From the NCBI GenBank assembly GCA_019239415.1, contig JAFAZW010000076.1:1-39149 (forward strand): a stretch of DNA of 39,149 bases. Reading direction: 5' to 3'. The position numbers were made by a program, and so were the translations under genes. The stretch is from Alphaproteobacteria bacterium (GTDB lineage Bacteria > Pseudomonadota > Alphaproteobacteria > Sphingomonadales > Sphingomonadaceae). This document shows positions 9,452 to 17,716 of this stretch, one piece after another (positions within the stretch are counted from its first letter, which is position 1; each line of letters opens with the position of its first letter). The notes under the pieces are model-generated. The model saw only the letters and a list, made by a program, of their open reading frames with translations, was not told where the DNA came from and made no database searches.

Positions 9452-11020
9452 CTATCTCCGCTGCGCGGCCTGCTCCTCGTACGCCTTGCGGAATTCCTTC
9501 GCGAAGACGTCCATGAAGGCCTCGTCCGAGCCGCGCGCGACACCGCTGAACTCGCGCTCGTACTTGCGCCAAAGCGCCGCATCCCGCGCCTGGGGCAGGA
9601 CCTTCGCGAGCATCCCTTCGGCGCCCGTGCGGCGGCGGATCGCGTCCGGCGAGAAGCGATCGAGCGTGGCCTTGAGGGCGCCCTGCATCGCCTTCAGCGT
9701 CGCCATCTGGTGCGACTGCAGATCGAAGAACGCGTCCTCGACCGCCGCCTCCGCATCCATGAACCCGCGTTCCCTGGGGCTCAACAGCCGCGCGAGCGCC
9801 TGCTCGGGAACCCGCGCGAACTTGATCGGATTGTTGCCGTCGAACTCCAGCCGGGTGCCTTCGGCCCCCATTTGCGCCTTCGCCCGGGCGCGGGCTTCGA
9901 CGAGCACGACGAGGCCCGCGACGAGACGGCGAAGCAGAGCCGCCGCGGCAATCACCGTGCGCGGCCCCGCCTGGGGGATCTCGGCGTCCCCCAGCCCCGC
10001 GGCGGCGAGGAACTCGCGGGCGAGGTCGCCGGCGTCGGGCCGATCGGCCGGCGGCTTGTGCGCGTCGGCGCGGGGTTCCGCTACGTCCTGCGCCCCGTCC
10101 GCCGCGGGCCGCCGCCGGGCAGGGTCGGGCGCGGGTGGCGCCGCGCGCGGATCGGCGGCCGGTTCGTCGGGCGTCGACAGGCCGGGGAGATCGGGCCGCC
10201 GTGCCGAAGCCGCGCCGAAGCCGCAGCGCGCCCAGTCGACGATATTGCCTTCCGCGATGCGGCCCCAGACGTCGTCCGCGGACGGCGGCGGCGGGCGGTC
10301 CGGCGCCGCGCTCGACCAGGCGGAGGGGGGCTCGGGCGCGGGTTCCGGATCGGACCAGGGCGATGCGGCTGCAATCTGCGCGCGGTGGCTCGGATCCCAT
10401 TGCGGCGACGGTGCGACCGGCGGCGTTGCGGCGGCCCAGCGTTCCGACGCCCCGGCCGACGCCGGCGCGATCGGCGGCCGCGGGTCGGCGGCCCCGCCGA
10501 GCTCGTCCCAGCCGCCGCCGGGCCGGGCCAATCCCGCGGCGGGCGGGGACGCGGCGTGCGGCGCGACATAGGGTTCGTCGTCCCATTCTCCTGCACCGGG
10601 TGGGGACGGAGACGGCGCGGCCGACGCGAATTGGCTGTCCCACCCCTTCCACGCGGCTTCGCCGCCCGACGTGTCGGACTCAGGCTCCAGCGCCGCGAGC
10701 GCACTGCCGCTCAGCTCCGCGACCAGCTCGTAATGGCCGATCTGGAAGCGGTCGCCGGACGCGATGACCCGCGGCCCCTGCATCCGTTCGGTCGCCCCGT
10801 TGAGGAAGGTGCCGTTCGTGCTGAGATCGGTGAGGATGTAGGATTCGTCCCGGAACAGGATGTCGCAATGGTGGGAGGAGATATGGCGGCGCGGGTCCGG
10901 CAGGCTCCAGTCGCAGGTCGGCGCCCGGCCGATCGAGCCGCCGCGGCGGTGAAGGACGAACTCGGTGGGCGCGCCGTTTTCGAGCGCATCGAGGCCGCGG
11001 ACGGTGAGGGTGAGGGTCAT
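9452..11020 (-). CDS. tagH: T6SS FHA-domain scaffold protein (TagH/Fha)
   Basis: This is a T6SS FHA protein of 522 residues, the expected phospho-acceptor and scaffold of the PpkA/PppA switch. The N-terminal FHA domain (about 24-95) is canonical: GSIGRAP, HISSHHC and STNGTFLNG carry the phosphothreonine-binding Arg, Ser, His and Asn. A long Pro/Ala/Gly-rich linker follows (about 105-320). The C-terminal domain (about 340-522) shows the features of T6SS FHA proteins, including NPIKFARVPEQALARLL and the FMDVFAKEFRKAYEEQ ending. I chose the ATG at 11020 because it overlaps the upstream gene's stop by four bases and places the FHA domain at the N-terminus; the frame is open further upstream, but that part overlaps the previous gene. 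It is transcribed toward ppkA. Confidence 0.9.
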   Translation of the reverse strand: MTLTLTVRGLDALENGAPTEFVLHRRGGSIGRAPTCDWSLPDPRRHISSHHCDILFRDESYILTDLSTNGTFLNGATERMQGPRVIASGDRFQIGHYELVAELSGSALAALEPESDTSGGEAAWKGWDSQFASAAPSPSPPGAGEWDDEPYVAPHAASPPAAGLARPGGGWDELGGAADPRPPIAPASAGASERWAAATPPVAPSPQWDPSHRAQIAAASPWSDPEPAPEPPSAWSSAAPDRPPPPSADDVWGRIAEGNIVDWARCGFGAASARRPDLPGLSTPDEPAADPRAAPPAPDPARRRPAADGAQDVAEPRADAHKPPADRPDAGDLAREFLAAAGLGDAEIPQAGPRTVIAAAALLRRLVAGLVVLVEARARAKAQMGAEGTRLEFDGNNPIKFARVPEQALARLLSPRERGFMDAEAAVEDAFFDLQSHQMATLKAMQGALKATLDRFSPDAIRRRTGAEGMLAKVLPQARDAALWRKYEREFSGVARGSDEAFMDVFAKEFRKAYEEQAAQRR

Positions 11021-11580
11021 GCGGCGGTTCCGGCGCCGGTGGCGGCATGCTCGCCGGCTGACAGGGCCTCCCGCAGGACGCCCTCCGGGTCCTCGGAGCC
11101 ATAGGCCGCGACCATGACGGCGGAAGCGGCAAGCCGGCCGCTGAGCTGCGGCGGGGGCAGGACCGGCGGCAGGTCGTCCGGTGCGATCGAGCCGCCCGAC
11201 AGGAACACCGCGGTGCCGAGCAGCCGCTCCGCGCTCCCCTCGGTCGCGTCCTCCGCCGATACGAACGCATCGCGACGGAACTCGTCCGTCGGGTCGTCGA
11301 CCCAGCGCAGGGCGCGGTCGAGCGCCTGCTGGTCTCGCGGCGGCAGCTTTACCCGGTGCGACCGCGCCTCGACGATGCGCGCCGCCCATGCGATCCCCTC
11401 GTAGCGCGGCAGGGCATGGCCGAGGAGGGTCACGGCGCGCTCGATCTCGCCGGCCTCGACGAGCTGCTCGTACCAGCGCCGGGGCGCAACGCCGTCATCC
11501 GGCTGGTCGCCCTCGGGCAGGTCCATTGCCGCCGCAATCTGCCGCGCTTCGCTCCACTTGACCTTGATCCAATCTGCCAT
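11017..11580 (-). CDS. DUF6931-like small protein encoded between vgrG and the FHA gene
   Basis: A soluble 187-residue protein without signal peptide or membrane segment. It begins MADWIKVKWSEARQIA and contains RRWYEQLVEAGEIERAVTLLGHALPRYE, which reads as helical and repeat-like, then RALRWVDDPTDEFRR, an Ala-rich stretch and a short hydrophobic block. I believe it belongs to the DUF6931 family seen in T6SS clusters, from recall rather than a search. Function is unknown; its position directly after vgrG suggests a spike-loading, adaptor or regulatory role, but nothing in the sequence proves this. It starts seven bases after the vgrG stop and overlaps the FHA gene by four bases, so the three form one operon. 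Confidence 0.75.
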   Translation of the reverse strand: MADWIKVKWSEARQIAAAMDLPEGDQPDDGVAPRRWYEQLVEAGEIERAVTLLGHALPRYEGIAWAARIVEARSHRVKLPPRDQQALDRALRWVDDPTDEFRRDAFVSAEDATEGSAERLLGTAVFLSGGSIAPDDLPPVLPPPQLSGRLAASAVMVAAYGSEDPEGVLREALSAGEHAATGAGTAA

Positions 11581-11587
11581 GGTTCGC

Positions 11588-13579
11588 CTAGTTGATCAGA
11601 ACAATGCCGCCCTTGAGGGTGAGGATGCCGTCGCCCTTCACCGTCGTCATCGGCGATTTCGCTTCCAGCGTCGCCTTTCCCGTCGCTCGGATCATCGTAC
11701 TGTCGAGCTTGATGCTGGTGGGATCGAGCTTGACCACCGTGCTCCCCACCTTGAGCGTGATGCTGGTGCCCGCCTCGATTTCGATCGTCGTGCCGGCCTT
11801 CACCTTCAGCTTTCCCTTGATCTCGAGGGAGTCGTCGGCGCCGATCTTCACTTTCCGGTTCTTGACCACCTCCTCGGCCTGGTTGCCGCCGATCTTCACC
11901 TTCTCGTCGTTGTGCACCGTCTCCTGACGGTCGTGGCCGATCATGATCTCCTGGTCGCGGCCGACATGGTGCGATTCCAGATCGCGAACGCGGGTCGTCA
12001 GGTCCTTTTCGGAATGAATGAGGATCTCCTCGTGGCCCGATTTGTCCTCGAAGCGGATTTCGTTGGCACCCGGATCGCCGGTGTCGAGCTTCTTCGCGCG
12101 GCCGTCGAGCGGGGTCTTCTGCTTGTAGGTCTTGGTCCGCCAGAGCGCCCGGGTCTTGTTGCCGGGCAAGGCGTAGATCGGCATCTGGCCCCGATTGAAC
12201 ACGCGCCCGACCACGACCGGGCGGTCGGGGTCGCCGCCGAGGAAGTCGACGAGGACCTCGTGGCCGATGCGGGGGAGGATGATGTTGCCGAGGCCGCCGG
12301 TCTGCGAGACGCGCATCCAGCACGTGCTCTTCTCGCCCGGCGTGCCGGAGCGGTCCCAATGGAAGCGGACCTTCACGCGGCCATATTCGTCGGTGAAGAT
12401 CTCCTCGCCGGCCGGTCCGGTGACGATCGCCGACTCGAGCCCGTGGACTCGCGGCCGCGGCGTCACCTGCGGCGCCTTCCAGCGCGTGCGGGCCGGCACC
12501 GCTTCGATTTCCACATTGTAGGGCGCCTCGTCGGTTCCGCTGCCGGTCCGGTATCTCTCGGCCGTGATGCTGTGGAAGGTGCCGGTGATCAGGTAGGCGC
12601 CGTCGAGTCGCGCCACCGGATGCTCGGCCACGGACACGGTGGCGCCGCAGCTGAGACCGGAGGCCTGGGACCGGCCGCTGTAGCTCCTGCGCTGCCCGCG
12701 CAAGGCGTCGAGGGCGACCGCACCGAGGCGCCGGCCTTGCCCCTCATCCTTGTAGCGCCCGGGATAATGATAGACTTCCTGCGAGTCGCGAGGATGGCCG
12801 GCCGCGCCTTCGGCCAGCGCTTCCAGCGGGCGTTCCGGCTTCTCGAAATCGAAATCCCGAAACGTCACCTTGGCCTGCGCGCTGGTCGCCACGCGCTCGA
12901 CCCACGATTGCAGATAATGACGGCGCGACTTCTCCGTCCGCGCGGCCGAGTCGGTGTTGAAGACGCTCAGCGTGAGCGGGTTGTAGGTGAGCGCGGCGGG
13001 CGTGCCCCGAACGTGCGAGGCCGGCGCGTCGCACAATATCATGACGTGGCGATCGGCCTGGTGCCTGAAGAAATAATAGAGGCCTTCCTCCTCCATCAGC
13101 CGGGAGACGAAGGCGAAGTCGCTTTCGCCATATTGGACGCAGTAGGGCCGCAGGCTGAGCGTTCCCGAGAGGCGGGTATAATCGACATCGCTGATGCCGG
13201 CCTCGTCGAAGACGCGCTTGATGATCTCGAGCGCGTCGATCTCCTGGTAGATGGCGAAGTCGCGGTTGTGCGCGAGGAAATGCGTCCACGGGCGCAGCAC
13301 CAGGCGATGGTGGAAGCCTTCCGGCGTCTCGCGCTCGAACCCGCCTTCGGTGATGAACCCGTGGAAGTAACGCTGTAATTCACCGTCCTGTGAGACCGAC
13401 ACCGTCGCCGATTTGCCCAGGTGCGGCAATAGATCCATTTCACCAAGCGGCGAAATAACGTCAAGGTTGATCATAAATGGTTGGCTAAGAGCCTCGGCCG
13501 CTTCAATCCTCTCAAGCAGTACTTGTTCGCCTCCAAGGTCGATCGAAAGACTCGTCTCACGACTGGATCCCGCGCCCAT
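11588..13579 (-). CDS. vgrG: T6SS spike protein VgrG (TssI)
   Basis: VgrG forms the trimeric spike at the tip of the Hcp tube and carries effectors. The protein has 663 residues. The gp27-like base covers about 1-380 (for example YCVQYGESDFAFVSRLMEE, EEGLYYFF). The gp5 OB-fold follows (EEIFTDEYGRVKVRFHWDR, CWMRVSQ, GGLGNIILPRIGHEVLV, GGDPDRPVVVGRVFN). The C-terminus is a beta-helix of short repeats ending GGIVLIN. There is no extra C-terminal enzymatic domain, so this is a structural rather than an evolved VgrG, and a separate PAAR tip would be expected; none is in the window. The ATG at 13579 has a GGGGGGAG ribosome site about eight bases upstream. The 5' part is visibly less GC-rich than the rest. 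Confidence 0.95.
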   Translation of the reverse strand: MGAGSSRETSLSIDLGGEQVLLERIEAAEALSQPFMINLDVISPLGEMDLLPHLGKSATVSVSQDGELQRYFHGFITEGGFERETPEGFHHRLVLRPWTHFLAHNRDFAIYQEIDALEIIKRVFDEAGISDVDYTRLSGTLSLRPYCVQYGESDFAFVSRLMEEEGLYYFFRHQADRHVMILCDAPASHVRGTPAALTYNPLTLSVFNTDSAARTEKSRRHYLQSWVERVATSAQAKVTFRDFDFEKPERPLEALAEGAAGHPRDSQEVYHYPGRYKDEGQGRRLGAVALDALRGQRRSYSGRSQASGLSCGATVSVAEHPVARLDGAYLITGTFHSITAERYRTGSGTDEAPYNVEIEAVPARTRWKAPQVTPRPRVHGLESAIVTGPAGEEIFTDEYGRVKVRFHWDRSGTPGEKSTCWMRVSQTGGLGNIILPRIGHEVLVDFLGGDPDRPVVVGRVFNRGQMPIYALPGNKTRALWRTKTYKQKTPLDGRAKKLDTGDPGANEIRFEDKSGHEEILIHSEKDLTTRVRDLESHHVGRDQEIMIGHDRQETVHNDEKVKIGGNQAEEVVKNRKVKIGADDSLEIKGKLKVKAGTTIEIEAGTSITLKVGSTVVKLDPTSIKLDSTMIRATGKATLEAKSPMTTVKGDGILTLKGGIVLIN

Positions 13580-13757
13580 CCGACAGCTCCCCCCGGGCGC
13601 CCAGACGTCCCCCGGCCACGCAGAATCATAAACCAGACGGAAGGTTGTGCAATATTAGGATCGATTGCCCCCCGCGCTGCTTGTCTAAAGGTTTCGGCGG
13701 GTTTAAGGAAGAAGTTTGCGAATTGGCCCGCGGGGCCCGTGCTGGAGGGGGGTTCCA
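13580..13757. promoter_or_regulatory. Divergent intergenic region between vgrG and the OmpA-family gene
   Basis: This 178-bp gap separates divergent genes and contains the most AT-rich stretch in the T6SS part. On the minus strand, a TATGAT -10 box (13625-13630) lies 16 bases downstream of TTGCAC (13647-13652), which would start transcription about 40 bases before vgrG. The -10 matches the sigma-70 consensus at 5 of 6 bases, the -35 at 3 of 6. On the plus strand only a weak TTGTCT (13681-13686) is seen, followed by a GGAGGGGGG ribosome site ahead of ATG 13758. I saw no clear sigma-54 (-24/-12) site. Confidence 0.35.
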
Positions 13758-14456
13758 ATGCGCGCAGCGGCAGTGATCTCAGCCTGTGTAGCCGTCCTGT
13801 TGTCGACCGCATCTTGGGCACAGGAGCGACCGACTCGTTCCGTCGACGATTATCTTTGCACCTTCGCCGGAAAATGCTCGGGGTCGGATGCCGACCAGCA
13901 GGCCAGCAGGGATGCCCCGGAAACCAAGGGGTTCAGGCTCATTCGTCCGACGGGCGAGGCGCCGCATGCGGCATCGCCCAAGCCGGCCGCTGCGCCCGCC
14001 GGGAACCGGACGCAGACCGCCGCGGTGACCCGGACGGTGCGCTCTCCCCAGCATCCCCGGGCGGTCTCCGCCCATCATTATGCCGCCTCGGCGAAGGCGA
14101 AGGGGCAGTCCCTCGTCGGCCGGCGCGGCGACCTCCTGCTCAGCTTCGAGAGCGGCTCGGCCAACCTCACGCTGCAGGCGAAAGCCGAGGCGAAGGTGTT
14201 CGCCGAGACGCTGTTGCGGCCGGAGCTTTCGGGGCGCCACTTCCTCATCGAGGGTCATACCGATTCGGTCGGCGGCCGCTCCTACAACCTCGTGCTGTCG
14301 CAGCGCCGGGCGGAGGCCGTGGCCGCCTACCTGGTGTCGCTCGGCATCGAACGCGACCGTCTGCAGGCGCGGGGTTTCGGCTTCGATCGGCCGCTCCAGG
14401 GACTCGCGCCGGCCTCTTCGGAAAATCGCCGGGTCGAAGCGATGCTGACGCGCTGA
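13758..14456 (+). CDS. Exported OmpA-family peptidoglycan-binding protein of the T6SS locus
   Basis: A 232-residue secreted protein with a signal peptide at residues 1-21, cleaved most likely after LSTASWA. The signal has no lipobox, so it is probably not a lipoprotein. A Thr/Pro/Ala-rich middle region is followed by a C-terminal OmpA domain (about 120-232) with LLLSFESGSANL, FLIEGHTDSVGG and LSQRRAEAVAAYL, which carry the Asp and Arg that contact diaminopimelate in this family. It probably tethers the secretion apparatus to the cell wall or aids passage through peptidoglycan; TssL in this locus has a second such domain. I chose ATG 13758 because it follows a GGAGGGGGG ribosome site and begins the signal peptide; an in-frame start at 13716 would add 14 residues in front of it. 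Confidence 0.85.
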   Translation: MRAAAVISACVAVLLSTASWAQERPTRSVDDYLCTFAGKCSGSDADQQASRDAPETKGFRLIRPTGEAPHAASPKPAAAPAGNRTQTAAVTRTVRSPQHPRAVSAHHYAASAKAKGQSLVGRRGDLLLSFESGSANLTLQAKAEAKVFAETLLRPELSGRHFLIEGHTDSVGGRSYNLVLSQRRAEAVAAYLVSLGIERDRLQARGFGFDRPLQGLAPASSENRRVEAMLTR

Positions 14457-14529
14457 GGCGGGGTGGCGGTGTCCGGACCATGGTGGCGGGCGAGACGCCG
14501 GGCAGCCGCACGGGGCCGGCGGAGCGGGC

Positions 14530-15513
14530 ATGACGGCCGAGCTCGCTGACCTGATACGGCCGCTCGCCGGCGCCGAGCCGGCGGGTCCCGATCTCAGCTA
14601 TGACGCGGGACGCCTCGAGATCGAGCGCGCCTTCGAGGCGGGGTCGGCGGACGACGCTGCCGAACCGGTCGACTGGCGGCGGGTGATCGCGCTGATCCTC
14701 GAGCAGGCGGAACGTACGCGCGATGCGTGGCTGCCGGTCTATCTGGCGCGGGCGGGGGCGTGGGCCAACCGGCTCGATACCGTCGAGCTCGGTTGCGAGT
14801 ATCTCGCGGGCCTGTTCGAAAATTGCTGGGAGACGATGCATCCCGGTCTCGCGGATCTCGGCTTCCAGGGGCGCAAGGGCCCGTGCGAGTCGCTGGTGCG
14901 GGTGCGCGAGTTCGTCGGCCCGCTGAGCCGGGTGACGCTGATCTCGCATCCGCGCCTGGGCAGCTTTTCTGTCGCCGACGTCGCGCGCATCGCCGGCGAA
15001 GGCGCCGCGGCCGAGGATTACGGCAGCTTCCGGGCGGCTCTCGACGAGCTTCCCGCCGAAGATATCTCCGGGATCCGTAATCGCATTTCCCGAATTCGCT
15101 CGGCTATTCAACGAATTGACGCGGTCCTGACGGAGCACGCGGACGGTGACACGGGTACGAACTTCGCCGCGACCTATGCAGTCCTTGACTCCGCCGGGCA
15201 CGGTCTCGCCAGGATTCTCGGCGACGACTCGGGTTCACCTTCTCCGGCGCCGGTCGACGAAGTGAATGCCAACCAATCCTCAGAACAGGTCAGGCAGACA
15301 GGCTCGATCAACTCTCGCGATGATGTGCTTAGGGCACTGGATGCAATCTCCGATTATTATCGCCGACGTGAGCCGGGCAGCCCGGTCCCTGTCGCCATCG
15401 CGCGGGTCAAAGGCTGGGTGGATATGGACTTCCTGACGATCCTGGGAGACATCGCGCCGGAAAGCTTGGCGGAAGTGCGGCGCGTGCTGACGCCGCAGCG
15501 CGAGGAGCCATGA
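14530..15513 (+). CDS. tssA: T6SS cap/baseplate-organising protein TssA (short type)
   Basis: TssA guides baseplate and sheath assembly. The protein has 327 residues, similar to the short, TssA1-like class. The N-terminal ImpA_N domain (about 10-130) shows the typical PAGPDLSYD, then LPVYLARAGAWANR and FENCWETMHPGL. The C-terminal part contains INSRDDVLRALDAISDYY and RREPGSPVPVAIARVKGW, the block shared by short TssA proteins. No transmembrane segment is seen. ATG 14530 has a GGAG site just upstream and lies 73 bases after the OmpA gene. Bases 15085-15370 look less GC-rich than the surroundings. Whether it shares a transcript with the OmpA gene is likely but not shown. Confidence 0.9.
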   Translation: MTAELADLIRPLAGAEPAGPDLSYDAGRLEIERAFEAGSADDAAEPVDWRRVIALILEQAERTRDAWLPVYLARAGAWANRLDTVELGCEYLAGLFENCWETMHPGLADLGFQGRKGPCESLVRVREFVGPLSRVTLISHPRLGSFSVADVARIAGEGAAAEDYGSFRAALDELPAEDISGIRNRISRIRSAIQRIDAVLTEHADGDTGTNFAATYAVLDSAGHGLARILGDDSGSPSPAPVDEVNANQSSEQVRQTGSINSRDDVLRALDAISDYYRRREPGSPVPVAIARVKGWVDMDFLTILGDIAPESLAEVRRVLTPQREEP

Positions 15514-15522
15514 TTTAACGGA

Positions 15523-15550
15523 TTGATATTCGGGCTGTTAGGCGTATCGT
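15523..15550 (+). promoter_or_regulatory. Candidate sigma-70 promoter ahead of tssB
   Basis: In the 91-bp gap between tssA and tssB, TTGATA (15523-15528, 5 of 6 consensus bases) lies 16 bases upstream of TATCGT (15545-15550, 4 of 6). A transcript from here would begin about 45 bases before tssB, whose ATG has a GGGGGG ribosome site at 15592-15597. It could give the abundant sheath and tube proteins a promoter of their own. Short promoter matches occur by chance, so this is tentative. Confidence 0.3.
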
Positions 15551-15604
15551 GATCGCCGTGCGTCCGCTCAGCAAAAGCGGTTGCTCAAAACGGGGGGATA
15601 TCTG

Positions 15605-16144
15605 ATGGCGGTCAAGAGCGGCCAGCGCTTCATCAAGGAAAACCGCGCCCCGCGGGTCCACATCGAATATGAGGTGGAGACGTACGGCTCTCGCCAGAAA
15701 GTCGAGCTGCCGTTCGTCATGGGCGTGATGTCCGATCTGTCCGGCAAGAGCCATGTCGAGAAGAAGCCGATCGACAAGCGAGAATTCGTCGATTTCGACA
15801 TGGATAATTTCGACCAACGGATGGAGGCGATCGCGCCGCGCGCGGCCTTTGCCGTCGATAATTCCCTGTCGGGAGAAGGCGGTAAGCTGTCGGTGGACCT
15901 CACCTTCAAGAGCGTCGAGGATTTTTCGCCGGGCCAGATCGCCAAGGCGATACCCTCGCTCGCCAAGCTTCTCGAGGCGAGGCAGCAACTCAATGACCTC
16001 CTTCTTTATATGGACGGGAAGGACGGCGCGCAGGACCTGCTCGACAAGGTGCTCAAGGATCCGGCCCTGCTGAAGGCGATTTCCGCGGCCAAGGCCGACG
16101 ACGATGCACCGCCGGCCGCGACGGGAGACGAAACCGCCGCCTGA
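15605..16144 (+). CDS. tssB: T6SS sheath small subunit TssB (VipA)
   Basis: TssB pairs with TssC to form the contractile sheath around the Hcp tube. The protein has 179 residues. Hallmarks are the N-terminal NRAPRVHIEYEVET, then VELPFVMGVMSDLSG, KREFVDFDMDNFD and the helical C-terminal part ending in an acidic Ala-rich tail. ATG 15605 was chosen because it follows a GGGGGG ribosome site at a spacing of seven bases; an upstream in-frame ATG at 15581 lies before that site. tssC follows after 39 bases with its own ribosome site. Confidence 0.96.
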   Translation: MAVKSGQRFIKENRAPRVHIEYEVETYGSRQKVELPFVMGVMSDLSGKSHVEKKPIDKREFVDFDMDNFDQRMEAIAPRAAFAVDNSLSGEGGKLSVDLTFKSVEDFSPGQIAKAIPSLAKLLEARQQLNDLLLYMDGKDGAQDLLDKVLKDPALLKAISAAKADDDAPPAATGDETAA

Positions 16145-16183
16145 ACCACGGCTGTGAGGGCGCTGACATCGGAAGAGGGGACA

Positions 16184-17671
16184 ATGGCGCAAGAAGCGAT
16201 ACAGACCGCGACAGCTCAGCCCGAGGCCTTCGCCCTCGACGAGTTCTCCGCCCTCCTCCAGAAGGAGTTCAAGCCGAACGACGACACCCGGCGGGACCGT
16301 ATCGAGGAGGCCGTCCAGACGCTTGCCCAGCAGGCGCTCGCCGACGCGGCCGTGATCGGGGAAGACGTCTTTTCCACGGTGGACGCGATGCGCGCCGCGC
16401 TCGACCGCAAGCTGAGCGAGCAGATCAATCTCATCATCCACCATCCCGACTTCCAGAAGCTGGAGGCGGCATGGCGCGGCCTCCATTATCTGGTGATGAA
16501 CTCGGCGACGGGGAAGGATCTCAAGATCCGGGTGCTCAACATCTCCAAGGAGGAGTGCCGCAAGACGTTCCGCCAGTATCGCGACGCGGCCTGGGACCAG
16601 AGCCCGCTGTTCAAGAAGATCTACGAGGCGGAGTTCGGCCAGCTTGGCGGCCAGCCCTATGGGGCGTTCGTCTGCGATTACAGCTTCGATCACAGCGCGC
16701 CCGACATCGAGGTCATGAAGGGGCTCTCGAAGATCGGCGCGGCCAGCCACGCCCCCTTCATCGCCGGCGCCGCGCCGGGGCTGATGGGCATGGAGAGCTG
16801 GGAGGAATTGGCCAATCCGCGCGATCTTGCCAAACTTTTCGACGCCACCGACTACGCCGCCTGGCGTTCGTTTCGCGCCACCGACGACAGCCGTTACATG
16901 GCCCTCGCCATGCCGCGTTTCCTCGGGCGGCCGATCTACGGAGCCAAGACGGAGCCGGTCGACGCGTTCGATTTCGAGGAAGACGTCGCCGGCGATCACA
17001 GCCGTCACCTGTGGCTGAACGCCGCCTACGCCATGGGTACGCGCATCACCGAAGCCTTCTCGACCTACGGCTGGTGCACGCGGATCCGCGGCGTTCAATA
17101 CGGAGGGACGGTCGAATCCTTGCCCACGGCCATGTTCCCGACGGACGAGGGCGGCGTTGACTTGAAGTGTCCGACCGAAATCGCGATCTCGGACCGGCGC
17201 GAGGCGGAGCTCTCCGCCGCCGGCCTGATGGCGCTGGTTCATCGGAAGAACAGCGACCAGGCGACCTTCATCGGCGCCCAGACGGTGCACAAGCCGAAGA
17301 TCTACGAGAGCAAGGATGCGACGGCGAACGCCAACCTGTCGGCGCGTTTGCCCTACATCTTCGCCAGCTGCCGCTTCGCCCATTATTTGAAGTGCATGGT
17401 GCGCGACTGGGTCGGCGGGACGCGCGAGGAGCGCGAGCTCGAACGCGACCTCTCCGACTGGATCATGCAATATGTCGACGGCTCGCCGGAATTGTCGAGC
17501 GAGGCAACGAAGGCCAAGCTGCCGCTCAAGGACGCCAAGATCGAAGTCGTGCCCGATCCGGAGAATCCCGGTTACTATCGGGGCAAGTTCATGTTCGTGC
17601 CGCATTACCAGCTCGAAGGCATGGACATCGCGCTCAGCATGGTCTCGCGGCTGCCCAAGTCGGCCGCCTGA
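16184..17671 (+). CDS. tssC: T6SS sheath large subunit TssC (VipB)
   Basis: TssC is the large subunit of the contractile sheath and the part recognised by ClpV-type recycling through the TssB/TssC complex. The protein has 495 residues, the standard length. Characteristic stretches are FQKLEAAWRGLHYLVMNS, LKIRVLNISKEE, FGQLGGQPYGAFVCDYSF, PFIAGAAPGLMGMESWEEL, FLGRPIYGAKT and the C-terminal NPGYYRGKFMFVPHYQLEG. The ATG at 16184 is preceded by GGAAGAGGGG. No anomaly is seen in the frame. hcp follows after 45 bases. Confidence 0.97.
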   Translation: MAQEAIQTATAQPEAFALDEFSALLQKEFKPNDDTRRDRIEEAVQTLAQQALADAAVIGEDVFSTVDAMRAALDRKLSEQINLIIHHPDFQKLEAAWRGLHYLVMNSATGKDLKIRVLNISKEECRKTFRQYRDAAWDQSPLFKKIYEAEFGQLGGQPYGAFVCDYSFDHSAPDIEVMKGLSKIGAASHAPFIAGAAPGLMGMESWEELANPRDLAKLFDATDYAAWRSFRATDDSRYMALAMPRFLGRPIYGAKTEPVDAFDFEEDVAGDHSRHLWLNAAYAMGTRITEAFSTYGWCTRIRGVQYGGTVESLPTAMFPTDEGGVDLKCPTEIAISDRREAELSAAGLMALVHRKNSDQATFIGAQTVHKPKIYESKDATANANLSARLPYIFASCRFAHYLKCMVRDWVGGTREERELERDLSDWIMQYVDGSPELSSEATKAKLPLKDAKIEVVPDPENPGYYRGKFMFVPHYQLEGMDIALSMVSRLPKSAA

Positions 17672-17716
17672 GATCCTGACCCGAAATTGACGCTATGACG
17701 TGGAAGGAGAGATCCA

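Noticed and set aside
7287-10652. An 1121-codon minus-strand frame across pppA, ppkA and fha
   Set aside because: It runs antisense to the recognised kinase and phosphatase and overlaps the FHA gene in another frame, with low-complexity Arg/Gly content and no motif.
11588-13579. VgrG as an evolved, effector-carrying spike
   Set aside because: The protein ends in the beta-helix repeats with no additional domain.
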